From: Paraliobacillus ryukyuensis
GTDB taxonomy: Bacteria; Bacillota; Bacilli; Bacillales; Amphibacillaceae
Length of the DNA: 64,000 nucleotides
Reading direction: 5' to 3'
Assembly (NCBI RefSeq): GCF_003315295.1
Contig: NZ_QNRI01000004.1
Location: 1 to 64,000, forward strand
Below the pieces are notes generated by a model. It searched no databases. It had not been told where the DNA came from and saw only the letters and a list, made by a program, of their open reading frames with translations. Below, one piece after another: positions 55,424-63,513 of this stretch. The translations under genes and the position numbers were made by a program. Position 1 is the first letter of the stretch, and each line of letters begins with the position of its first letter.

Positions 55424-55870
55424 TTATTCTTCTACTGAACGAACTACTAAAACGTCACAAGTTGCGTGTCTCGTGATGTTTTCAGAAACACTACCAATTA
55501 AGAATCGTTCCACAGCATTTAAGCCTGTTGCTCCACATACGATTAAATCTGCTTGATAAGCCGGAGCGACATATTTAGGGATACGAACTTTTGGTGAACC
55601 ATAATCGATGTTGGTCTCTACTTTTGAAACGCCTGCATGAACCGCTTGGTTGTAGTAATCTTCAAGTAATGTTTTAGCGTATACTTCTGACCGATTCACT
55701 AATGATTGATCATACGCTTCCACACTAGATACGGTTTTTGTATCAAGTACATGTGCAACGATTAATTGTGCATCATTTCGTTTAGCAATCGCAATAGCTT
55801 TTTGAAATGCATTTTCGGAAGCTTTAGAGCCATCTACTGCGACTACGATATGTTGGTATTCACTTGGCAT
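55424..55870 (-). CDS. Universal stress protein (UspA family)
   Basis: 148 aa, one Usp domain. The N-terminal HIVVAVDGSKASENAFQKAIAIA is followed by the nucleotide-binding motif VCGATGLNAVERFLIGSVSENI, i.e. G-x2-G-x9-G(S), so it likely binds ATP. The end LVVR is typical. Target unknown. AAGGGAGTG precedes the ATG at 55870 on the minus strand. Position next to ackA differs from B. subtilis as I recall it. Confidence 0.9.
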   Translation of the reverse strand: MPSEYQHIVVAVDGSKASENAFQKAIAIAKRNDAQLIVAHVLDTKTVSSVEAYDQSLVNRSEVYAKTLLEDYYNQAVHAGVSKVETNIDYGSPKVRIPKYVAPAYQADLIVCGATGLNAVERFLIGSVSENITRHATCDVLVVRSVEE

Positions 55871-56050
55871 ATAAGCACTCCCTTTTCGTTAAGTTATCTT
55901 TATTATACCATATCAGTCTCTGTTTCTAACAAGTGATCTAGTAATACATTTTTAAAAAATAATTTATTATTACTTTCAAATGATTAGAAATCGACCAACG
56001 AATCGTGTACGATAGTTGTGTCAGTATCTAGATAAGAAGGGAGCTTATAT

Positions 56051-56806
56051 ATGGGCCATGCGTTTATAACTGCTGGAAGTAAAGGACTAGGTCGTCAGGT
56101 CACCGAATATTTTCTTCGAGCTGGACACAACGTAACAATAACCTATCGATCCGATCATTCAAAAGTGAAAGAATTAGAATCACACTATACAATAGATAAA
56201 ATACACGTCATCCAAGCGGATGTAACAAAAAAGACAGATTTGGAGAAGGCGGTGCATGAAGCTAATAAGCGATTTGGTACGATCGATTATTTAATTAACA
56301 ATGCAGGCCCTTATATTTTTGAACGGAAAAAGTTAGTGGATTATTCTGAAGAAGAGTGGAACCTAATGCAAAAGGGGAATCTTGACGCTGTATTCCATCT
56401 ATTAAAATTAACAATTCCGGCCATGCGTCAACAACGATTTGGTCGAATTATTAATTATGGATTTCAAGGGGCTAATACAGCAGCTGGTTGGATTTATCGA
56501 TCAGCTTTTGCTGCTGCTAAAGTTGGGCTAGTTTCGCTAACAAAAACGATCGCTTACGAAGAGGCTGAATATGGGATAACATCTAACATGGTATGCCCAG
56601 GAAATAGCACAGGTGACATGAAAGAAGCTACCATTGAAGCAAGTAGAAATATTCACGACACAAACACACCAATTGGACGATCAGCTACTGGTGAAGATAT
56701 CGCACGATCCATTCTATTTCTCTGTGAAAATGATTCAGATATGATAACAGGAACGGTATTTGAAATAACGGGTGGATTAGATGTAATTCATCGACATCTT
56801 AAGTAA
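56051..56806 (+). CDS. ytkK: YtkK-type SDR-fold protein lacking the catalytic Tyr
   Basis: 251 aa, classical short-chain dehydrogenase fold. Coenzyme motif TAGSKGLGRQV (TGxxxGxG-like) and NNAG (INNAGPYIF) are intact. The catalytic YxxxK reads FAAAK (F153, K157), and the Ser normally 13 residues earlier is Gly (INYGFQGANTAAGW). It may use another Tyr (Y149), bind NAD(P) without catalysis, or have a different reaction. AAGGGAGC precedes the ATG at 56051. Convergent with the M24 peptidase gene. Confidence 0.85.
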   Translation: MGHAFITAGSKGLGRQVTEYFLRAGHNVTITYRSDHSKVKELESHYTIDKIHVIQADVTKKTDLEKAVHEANKRFGTIDYLINNAGPYIFERKKLVDYSEEEWNLMQKGNLDAVFHLLKLTIPAMRQQRFGRIINYGFQGANTAAGWIYRSAFAAAKVGLVSLTKTIAYEEAEYGITSNMVCPGNSTGDMKEATIEASRNIHDTNTPIGRSATGEDIARSILFLCENDSDMITGTVFEITGGLDVIHRHLK

Positions 56807-56816
56807 ATCAAATAAA

Positions 56817-56859
56817 ATAATCCTCTAACTTTTAGGAATGAAAAGCTAGAGGATTTGTT
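56817..56859. terminator. Bidirectional terminator
   Basis: AATCCTCTAACTTTT with AAAAGCTAGAGGATT (one mismatch) between convergent genes. Confidence 0.85.
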
Positions 56860-56863
56860 ATGA

Positions 56864-57958
56864 TTATTCAATAATTTGTAACGTTTTTGGATAACGATTC
56901 AATACTTTTGTTTCTGTTTCAGTAATAAAAATTTGGTCTTCAATACGGACACCTGCTACATTAGGTACGTAAATACCTGGTTCTATAGTGAAACACATAC
57001 CTGATGCTAAAGGTAAGTCATTGGTTGCAGTTAATGATGGAAATTCGTGCACGTCAATACCAATCCCGTGTCCAAGTCGATGGGTGAAATATTCTCCAAA
57101 CCCTGCTGTTTCAATATGACCACGAGCAACTTGATCCAACTGTCCTAAAGCTACTCCTAATTTTGCAGCTTTGATCGCTTTTTCTTGTGCTTCTAATACC
57201 GTCTGATAAATTTTCTTCTGTTCATCGGATGCATATTTATAAGCAACCGTACGAGTAATATCAGAACAGTATCCTTGGTAAACCACACCTAAATCAAATA
57301 ATACCATGTCACCAGGTTTAATCGTGTCTAATGAAGGATTACCGTGTGGCGAAGCGGTTTTCTCGCCAGTTAATACCATAGTAGAGAAAGCCATTTCTTG
57401 AACACCTTGTTTTTTAAGTTGGTATTCAATTTCAGCAACAATTTCTAACTCGGATTTTCCTTCTTTAATTGCTTGCACACCAATTTCCACACCATAATCT
57501 GCTAGTTTAGCTGCTTGTTTTAAAATTTTATATTCTTCAGCTGTTTTTATCATTCTACTGTCGTACATAAATTGACTGCCATTATGTAATGTTAGGTTAG
57601 GAAAGTTAGCTTGAATACTTTCTAGGCGATCCACGGTCATGTGCTCTTTTTCAATTGCCATCGTTTTAGGAATAGTATCATTTTTCTCTAAATAATGATA
57701 AAAAAGTTCCCAAGGTTTTTCATGATCTTGATAACTAATGATATCCCCCGTCCATCCAGCTTGAATGGCATCTTGTTTTTCTAGACTAGGCACAATAAGA
57801 ACTGGCGCGGTTTGTTCATGAAAATAAACGCCTACTAATCGCTCATGCGGATCTGTATAAAAATTTGTTGTATAAAATACATTAGCTGTAGAAGTTAAAA
57901 ATATACTCTCAAAATTTTGGTTCGCTAACGTTTGTTGTACGCTTTTAGATTGTTCCAT
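56864..57958 (-). CDS. M24-family Xaa-Pro peptidase
   Basis: 364 aa. A creatinase-like N-terminal domain (1-125) precedes a pita-bread metallopeptidase domain with its five metal ligands: Asp in FDLGVVYQGY, Asp in YCSDITRTV, His in HRLGHGIGIDVHE, Glu in TIEPGIYVP and Glu in GVRIEDQI. It removes N-terminal residues before proline or splits Xaa-Pro dipeptides in the cytosol. ATG at 57958 has AAAGGTGG upstream. Confidence 0.92.
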   Translation of the reverse strand: MEQSKSVQQTLANQNFESIFLTSTANVFYTTNFYTDPHERLVGVYFHEQTAPVLIVPSLEKQDAIQAGWTGDIISYQDHEKPWELFYHYLEKNDTIPKTMAIEKEHMTVDRLESIQANFPNLTLHNGSQFMYDSRMIKTAEEYKILKQAAKLADYGVEIGVQAIKEGKSELEIVAEIEYQLKKQGVQEMAFSTMVLTGEKTASPHGNPSLDTIKPGDMVLFDLGVVYQGYCSDITRTVAYKYASDEQKKIYQTVLEAQEKAIKAAKLGVALGQLDQVARGHIETAGFGEYFTHRLGHGIGIDVHEFPSLTATNDLPLASGMCFTIEPGIYVPNVAGVRIEDQIFITETETKVLNRYPKTLQIIE

Positions 57959-58070
57959 TCTAATCCACCTTTCTTTTTTTCTAAATCAAGTATAACAAAT
58001 CAACTATCCTTTTACTTATCTCTTGCATCGAAATATGTTAAAGTAAAATTAGAAAATAATTTTTAAAAAA

Positions 58071-58096
58071 TGAAACCATTTGTTTGGTTTTACGTA
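58071..58096 (+). promoter_or_regulatory. Sigma-W-type (ECF) promoter of the PspA module
   Basis: TGAAAC (58071-58076), exactly 16 bases, then CGTA (58093-58096). This is the full B. subtilis sigma-W consensus (TGAAAC-N16-CGTA), placed 35 bases before the first gene of the cluster. Other ECF factors (sigma-X, -M, -Y) share the TGAAAC box, so the assignment to sigma-W is inference. Confidence 0.8.
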
Positions 58097-58130
58097 AATA
58101 TTACTACAAAAGTTAGAGAGAGGTGCGTCA

Positions 58131-58640
58131 ATGGGAATATTCTCTAAGCTTTTTCAAAAAAAAGAGAAGAAGTCAGAAGTGAAAGAAAGGGATCCATTAT
58201 CGATTGAAGTGGGAGATATCATTGAATATGATCTTGCCGATTATGAAGTTGTTGGTAAGATTACGTATCGTCAGGGATCATATGAATGGATTAGCTACCA
58301 GCTTCTAGAGGGTAGAAATACAATCTGGTTATCAGTAGAAATGGATGATGCGTTAGAATTGGGTATTTATAAAACGATCCCACTATCTGTGCAAAAACCA
58401 TTTCCAAAACAACTTGAACACGAAGGCCAGACGTTTTACTTAGATGAACAAGGAGAAGCTCGTGTCGTTGGAGAAGGAAGAAGTCGTAATATTAATGGTA
58501 GATTGATGACCTATGCTGAATACTATGATGATTCTGAAGAAAAATTTCTTAGTTTAGAAGATTGGGGAAGCGAAGTAGAAGCAAGTATAGGTTATGAGAT
58601 TGAAGAGTTTGAGTTAAAAATAATTGCAGGTTCTAATTAA
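58131..58640 (+). CDS. DUF4178 protein, first gene of PspA module
   Basis: 169 aa, soluble, basic start (FSKLFQKKEKKSEVKERDP) followed by a beta-rich DUF4178 domain (VGDIIEYDLADYEVVGKITYRQGSYEWISYQLLEG, then LEDWGSEVEASIGYEIEEFEL). DUF4178 genes sit next to pspA and spermidine-synthase-like genes in many bacteria (recalled from PSP comparative genomics). Function unknown. It is preceded by an exact sigma-W-type promoter and followed by pspA after 17 bases. Confidence 0.85.
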   Translation: MGIFSKLFQKKEKKSEVKERDPLSIEVGDIIEYDLADYEVVGKITYRQGSYEWISYQLLEGRNTIWLSVEMDDALELGIYKTIPLSVQKPFPKQLEHEGQTFYLDEQGEARVVGEGRSRNINGRLMTYAEYYDDSEEKFLSLEDWGSEVEASIGYEIEEFELKIIAGSN

Positions 58641-58657
58641 CAAGGAGGAAACACACT

Positions 58658-59326
58658 ATGTTTAAATTTTTTAATCGTGTCAAAACTGTCGTAAGTTCAG
58701 AATTAAATACTCTATTGGATAAAGCAGAAGATCCAGTGAAAATGCTTGATCAATTTATGCGGGACATGGAATCAGATATCCGTGAAGCAGAGAGTGCAGT
58801 AGCAAAACAAATCGCTAATGAAAAAATGTTAAAACGTAAATATGATGATGCGCAAGCAATGGTTGACAAACGTCAATCACAAGCAGAAAAAGCGATAGAA
58901 GCAGGTAATGAAGATTTGGCAAGACGTGCATTAGAAGATAAACAAGAGCATGCGCAACAAGTAGAAACCTTAAAAGAATCTTGGGAACGGGCAAAACAAG
59001 ATTCCGAGCAGTTACGTAAAAAGTTAGATGAAATGAAAAAAGAATATCAAGAAATGAAATTGAAAAAAGATTCACTGAAAGCTCGCGCGGAATCGGCTAA
59101 AACAAGAACGAAAATTAATCGTACCATGTCTTCTATCGGCAGTGATGAGTCAAGACAAGGATTCTCTCGCATGGAAGAAAAAGTTTTACAGTACGAAGCA
59201 GAAGCGGATACTAGTGACGATATGTCAGCAGAAAGTCGTTCATTAGATGATGAGTTTGAAGATTTAGAAAATAATCATGTAGATGATGAACTAGCGGCAT
59301 TGAAAAAGAAAATGGGTAAAGAATAA
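58658..59326 (+). CDS. pspA: PspA/IM30 family protein
   Basis: 222 aa, nearly all helical coiled coil with an amphipathic N-terminal helix (FKFFNRVKTVVSSELNTLLDKAEDPVKMLDQFMRDME). This is the PspA/LiaH/Vipp1 (ESCRT-III-like) family that coats and stabilises stressed membranes. AAGGAGGA precedes the ATG. In B. subtilis the pspA gene (ydjF) is also in a sigma-W operon, so the regulation seen here is concordant. It forms the core of the module. Confidence 0.93.
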   Translation: MFKFFNRVKTVVSSELNTLLDKAEDPVKMLDQFMRDMESDIREAESAVAKQIANEKMLKRKYDDAQAMVDKRQSQAEKAIEAGNEDLARRALEDKQEHAQQVETLKESWERAKQDSEQLRKKLDEMKKEYQEMKLKKDSLKARAESAKTRTKINRTMSSIGSDESRQGFSRMEEKVLQYEAEADTSDDMSAESRSLDDEFEDLENNHVDDELAALKKKMGKE

Positions 59327-59343
59327 TAGGTAATGTTGAAGTA

Positions 59344-59373
59344 GCCTCTGTAATAACACGTTACAGAGGCTTC
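59344..59373 (+). other. Hairpin between pspA and the lipoprotein gene
   Basis: AGCCTCTGTAA / TTACAGAGGCT, a strong stem with a 7-base loop but only a short pyrimidine tail. It may be a weak terminator or an mRNA stability element splitting high pspA from lower downstream expression. Confidence 0.6.
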
Positions 59374-59443
59374 TCCTATGAATTTTTGTATGCTACATAA
59401 TGTTGATAGTCAGCTTCTAAGGTGAAAGGGGGTTATATGGAAC

Positions 59444-60085
59444 ATGAAAAAATGGCTTTTGTTATTAAGTTTGCTGGCAATCTTTGTGCTGACAGCTTGT
59501 GGTGAAACAGAACCTGCATCAGTAGATGAAATCCCGTCAGAGCAATCACAAGCAGAATTGATTACGCAATTACAAACTTCTAATGCTGCAAATGTTGAAA
59601 CATTACTTGCAAATACATTTTATAAATTGGATACCGTAGTTAGTGATTCATCAGAAGCTAATGTTTATGCAACAAGACAATTTACTGTAGATGAAGCGGT
59701 AACAGAAGTAGCAAACGTATTACAACCAGAACAACAAAGTGAGAAATACAATAATGAACGAATGTTAGTTTATCCAAATTACTTTGTCACATTTAAAGAA
59801 AGTGAAGAAGATAACCAAGTGGTACTGATGGAAGTTGCATCAGACACGTTTGTACGAAATAATTATTCTCCTAATTATCTTAATCACTTTTTTGCTTTTG
59901 CATTAATAAATCGCATGTTGTCAGCAGATAATTGGGCACGAAGTAGACAGTCCTATTGTTCTAATGGAGGTTGTTATGGTGGGTATACAACAGGAAGAAC
60001 TTCATTTGGTGGCGATGTAACGACCAATCGCACCAATAGAGGAATGTTTTCTACAAGAGGTGGCGGCCCGAGCGCCGGAAAATAA
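59444..60085 (+). CDS. DUF4247-type lipoprotein of the PspA module
   Basis: 213 aa. Lipoprotein signal MKKWLLLLSLLAIFVLTAC with lipobox LTAC (Cys19). The mature part ends in a Gly/Ser/Thr-rich tail with two cysteines (SYCSNGGCYGGY). It resembles DUF4247 proteins that accompany DUF4178 and DUF350. Extracytoplasmic and membrane-anchored. AAAGGGGG lies about 11 bases before the ATG at 59444. The stop is 20 bases before the DUF350 start. Confidence 0.82.
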   Translation: MKKWLLLLSLLAIFVLTACGETEPASVDEIPSEQSQAELITQLQTSNAANVETLLANTFYKLDTVVSDSSEANVYATRQFTVDEAVTEVANVLQPEQQSEKYNNERMLVYPNYFVTFKESEEDNQVVLMEVASDTFVRNNYSPNYLNHFFAFALINRMLSADNWARSRQSYCSNGGCYGGYTTGRTSFGGDVTTNRTNRGMFSTRGGGPSAGK

Positions 60086-60104
60086 TATTGAAGGAGGAAT
60101 TTCA

Positions 60105-60500
60105 ATGAATGCATTTATTTTAACATTCACTTATTTTTTACTAGCGATCATTGTCGTGTTAATTGGTTTGGTAATTTTTGAATGGATCACAACAAAATAC
60201 AAAGATTGGGAAGAAATCGCTAATGATAATCAAGCAGTAGCCTTATCTGTTGCGGGAAAAATCGTTGGTATTTGTATTATTCTGGCGTTTGCGATTTATC
60301 ATAGCGTCACTATCTGGGAGACAGTAATATGGGGTGGATATGGAGTCATTTTACAAATGATTGCCTATGTCTTGTTTGAATTATTCACAAGAAAATTCTC
60401 TGTTCAACAAAAAGTAAAAGAAAACAATATGGCAGTTGGTATTATCTCTTTTGCGGTATCACTAGGCTTAGCTTTTGTAATTGGTGCTTCTATTACATAA
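60105..60500 (+). CDS. DUF350 (YjfL-like) membrane protein
   Basis: 131 aa from the ATG at 60105 (AAGGAGG upstream). Four predicted membrane helices: about 3-24, 45-64, 70-90 and 108-130. The segment SVAGKIVGICIILAFAIYHS is typical of the DUF350/UPF0719 family, found next to PspA homologues and polyamine enzymes in both E. coli (yjfJKLMC) and Firmicutes. Function unknown. Followed by a terminator. Confidence 0.87.
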   Translation: MNAFILTFTYFLLAIIVVLIGLVIFEWITTKYKDWEEIANDNQAVALSVAGKIVGICIILAFAIYHSVTIWETVIWGGYGVILQMIAYVLFELFTRKFSVQQKVKENNMAVGIISFAVSLGLAFVIGASIT

Positions 60501-60520
60501 GTAAAGACACGTTAAAGCGG

Positions 60521-60555
60521 AAGGTCTGGCTCAATAGTCAGATCTTCTTTTTTAC
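60521..60555 (+). terminator. Terminator after the DUF350 gene
   Basis: GAAGGTCTGG..GTCAGATCTTC stem with a run of T residues. The spermidine-synthase-like gene starts 117 bases later, so it may have reduced read-through or its own promoter. Confidence 0.7.
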
Positions 60556-60671
60556 ACATTAAGTTAGGCCTTTCTATTTTAAATATAACCAAGGGTAAGA
60601 TAGATATGGCAATACTCAAAAAAATTGAGAAAATGCAGTTTTTAAAATGATGGTTGATGGAGTGAAGTATA

Positions 60672-62219
60672 TTGAATCGTTTAGCAGTTCGACAAAGTAA
60701 TTTTATTTATTGGGCATCCGGTATTGTATCTATTTGTGGGATTGTGTTTGAAGTGCTTTTTGGAGCGTTAGGCTCTTACATTCTAGGTGATGGGGTAAAA
60801 CAATACACATTAACCATTTCTTTATTCTTAACCGGGATGGGAATTGGAGCAAGTATAAGTGAACGTGTGTTAAAAAATTTAATTATTGCTTTTATTTACA
60901 TAGAATTTTTTGTTGCTTTAATCGGTGGTTTTTCAAGTTTTGTGATGTTTGGTATTACTGCTTTTTCACCGGCAGGAACAGATGCCTTATTTTTATATAT
61001 TATAACGTTAACCATTGGGGGATTAACTGGGGTAGAACTACCGATTTTAATTCGAAAGGCAAACGAGATAGGCGTTTCTTTAAATCGAAGCACTGCAAGA
61101 GTGCTGTTTTCTGATTATGCTGGGGGACTTGTTGGTGGGATGTTATTTGCTTTTTTCTTACGCCCGCAATTAGGCATGGTCAAAACTGCTTTTTTAGTTG
61201 GTTGTATCAATTTGATTGTAGCGATCATCGTTCTGATTATGTTTAGAAAAGAAGTCAAGCGTTTTACTACTCATTTACTTGTGGCTATTGTTATTGGTAT
61301 CTCTTTACTGTTAGGTTTACTTTTTGGCGAAGAAATGGCTTTTTCGTTTGAACAGAAATTATATAAGGATCCAATTATTCATATGGAAGAAAGTCAATAT
61401 CAAAAGATTGTATTGACCCAAAATGAGGATGATGTAAGGTTTTACTTAAATGGTGGATTACAGCTAAGTTCGATTGATGAGCATCGTTATCATGAAACAT
61501 TGGTTCATCCAACCATGGCACAAGCAGAATCAATTGAAAATGTACTTATATTAGGTGGCGGAGATGGAATAGCTGCGAAAGAAGTTCTCAAATATGATGA
61601 TGTGAAAAATATTACACTAGTAGACTTAGACCCAGCTGTTGTAGACCTGGCCAATGAGAATGAGAAACTATTAGCACTAAATAAACATTCTCTGCAAAAT
61701 GAAAAAGTACATATCAAGCATCAAGATGCTTATCAATATTTAGAAGAGACAGAGAAAATTTTCGATGTTATTATTATTGATTTACCAGATCCAAATGATG
61801 AAAGTTTAAACAAATTATATACGAAAGAATTTTATGCATTAGCTCGTAATCATATGGAATTAAATGGTGCGATGATGGTACAAGCAACGAGCCCGTACTT
61901 TGCAACTGAAGTGTATTGGACTATTTCAGAAACAATTGAGTCTAATGATTTACAAGTAGCGAATTTGCATGTAGACATTCCAAGTTTCGGCAATTGGGGG
62001 TTTGTTATGGCAAGTAGAAACGAAATCAATTTGAATCAATTAGAAATAGAGGTCAAAACCAATTTTTTAACTGCTGACTTGTTACCTTCATTAGCCAAAT
62101 TCGGTAAAGACACGGATGAAGACATTGTAGAGAATGGGAAGCAAATTGCTATCAAACCGAACACATTAATTGATCCAAGGTTAATTCAAATCTATGAGCG
62201 ATCATGGAAATATTATTAA
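60672..62219 (+). CDS. Membrane-bound spermidine-synthase-like aminopropyltransferase
   Basis: 515 aa. The N-terminal 215 residues form about seven membrane helices. The C-terminal domain has the polyamine-synthase fold: VLILGGGDGIAAKEVL (decarboxylated-SAM site, about 291-306), DLDPAVVDLA, and DLPDPND (about 369-375), where SpeE enzymes carry DSTDP with the catalytic Asp. Soluble SpeE plus membrane anchor suggests an envelope-linked transfer of an aminopropyl group. The TTG at 60672 follows GGAG. Last gene of the PspA module. Confidence 0.88.
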   Translation: MNRLAVRQSNFIYWASGIVSICGIVFEVLFGALGSYILGDGVKQYTLTISLFLTGMGIGASISERVLKNLIIAFIYIEFFVALIGGFSSFVMFGITAFSPAGTDALFLYIITLTIGGLTGVELPILIRKANEIGVSLNRSTARVLFSDYAGGLVGGMLFAFFLRPQLGMVKTAFLVGCINLIVAIIVLIMFRKEVKRFTTHLLVAIVIGISLLLGLLFGEEMAFSFEQKLYKDPIIHMEESQYQKIVLTQNEDDVRFYLNGGLQLSSIDEHRYHETLVHPTMAQAESIENVLILGGGDGIAAKEVLKYDDVKNITLVDLDPAVVDLANENEKLLALNKHSLQNEKVHIKHQDAYQYLEETEKIFDVIIIDLPDPNDESLNKLYTKEFYALARNHMELNGAMMVQATSPYFATEVYWTISETIESNDLQVANLHVDIPSFGNWGFVMASRNEINLNQLEIEVKTNFLTADLLPSLAKFGKDTDEDIVENGKQIAIKPNTLIDPRLIQIYERSWKYY

Positions 62220-62291
62220 TTCATACTTTTAATACACTTAAAAAGTGGGTAAAGCTAAAGGAATGTAGAATATCGAAAGGAGACTGTAACA

Positions 62292-62972
62292 GTGAAACTA
62301 TCTTATCATGGACAATCAGTTGTACAAATAAAAACGGAAACACATACGATTTTAATTGATCCATTTATTACAGGTCATGAAAGATGTGATTTGGATGTAG
62401 ATGAAGTTAATCCAGATGTAATCTTGCTTACGCATGGACATAATGATCACGTTGGTGACACGATACCTATAGCTAAACGAACTAATGCATTAGTGGTTGC
62501 ACCAAATGAATTGGCACAATATCTTGAAAGCAGAGGCCTTCAGACACATCCGCTACATATTGGCGGTGCCCATACATTTGACTTTGGTACAGTCAAATTA
62601 ACACAAGCCTTTCATGGTTCGATGTTTTACGATGAAGAAGGGAATGGTATCTATTCTGGAATGCCAGCAGGTATCTTATTTAAAGCGGAAGGTAAAACCA
62701 TTTATCATGCTGGAGATACAGGGTTGTTCTCTGATATGAAAATGATTGGGGAGATGAATGATATTGATGTAGCCTTTTTACCGATCGGTGATAATTTTAC
62801 GATGGGGCCAGAAGATGCTTTAATAGCTGCTAAATGGATTGATGCTTCTTATGTCGTCCCAGTTCATTACAATACATTCCCGCTCATTGAACAAGACGGA
62901 AAAGCGTTTGCTGCTAATGTCACTCCTGGGAAAGGTATAGCATTGGAGCCAGGAGAATCTTTCGAATATTAA
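62292..62972 (+). CDS. ytkL: UPF0173 metal-dependent hydrolase YtkL
   Basis: 226 aa, metallo-beta-lactamase fold. The signature HGHNDHVGD (HxHxDH) and later ligands [12 protein letters not shown] and PVHYNTFP are present. GTG start at 62292 follows GAAAGGAG. Substrate unknown. The downstream order (ytkL, small protein, ytoI) is like that in B. subtilis. Confidence 0.9.
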   Translation: MKLSYHGQSVVQIKTETHTILIDPFITGHERCDLDVDEVNPDVILLTHGHNDHVGDTIPIAKRTNALVVAPNELAQYLESRGLQTHPLHIGGAHTFDFGTVKLTQAFHGSMFYDEEGNGIYSGMPAGILFKAEGKTIYHAGDTGLFSDMKMIGEMNDIDVAFLPIGDNFTMGPEDALIAAKWIDASYVVPVHYNTFPLIEQDGKAFAANVTPGKGIALEPGESFEY

Positions 62973-63054
62973 ATTCCAACAAAACTAAACTAGATCAAAA
63001 CAAAGATAGAGTCAATAAGTAAATCTTCAGTTACAACAACATCTCATCAAGATA

Positions 63055-63097
63055 AGAACGAACTACAAATGATAAATGATCATTTGTAGTTCGTTCT
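63055..63097. other. Perfect 19-bp hairpin without T-tract
   Basis: AGAACGAACTACAAATGAT pairs exactly with its complement, loop AAATG (63074-63078). The flank on neither side is a clear T-run. It lies about 80 bases after ytkL and 110 bases before the next gene. Confidence 0.75.
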
Positions 63098-63210
63098 ATA
63101 TCCTGTCTATTTAAAACACTAGTTCCCAAAACACCTTATAGATTAAAAGACATGTTCCCATACAGGGTCTCATAAACTAGTTATAAATGAATGATCAGGG
63201 GGTTTAATAA

Positions 63211-63438
63211 TTGAAGCAATATGCATGGTTGCGAATACTATTGGCAGGTTTTTTGTTATATATGGCTTTTCCTTCGCTGCACGCTCATTCTGTAGGATTA
63301 GCACACTTGTTTTGGTTTAGTTGGTTGGTATTGTTTACCTTAGTGGTGGGTGGTAATTTAGCGATTATATTAAAAATTAACTACCAACCAGAACGTTCTA
63401 TTATGGCAGAAAAAGTTCCGCAAAGAATGAAAAATTGA
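63211..63438 (+). CDS. Small two-TM membrane protein, unknown function
   Basis: 75 aa from the TTG at 63211 (CAGGGGG upstream). Two hydrophobic stretches (LRILLAGFLLYMAFPSL and FWFSWLVLFTLVVGGNLAIIL) joined by a loop with several His, and a short polar tail ending in QRMKN. Located between ytkL and ytoI, where B. subtilis has ytpI, but the sequence does not look like YtpI to me. Confidence 0.7.
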   Translation: MKQYAWLRILLAGFLLYMAFPSLHAHSVGLAHLFWFSWLVLFTLVVGGNLAIILKINYQPERSIMAEKVPQRMKN

Positions 63439-63513
63439 TACAAAAGCTACTTATCTGTATAATAACACTTAAAGAATAAATATTAGTACAGATAGAAAGA
63501 ATGGTGAAGGGCC

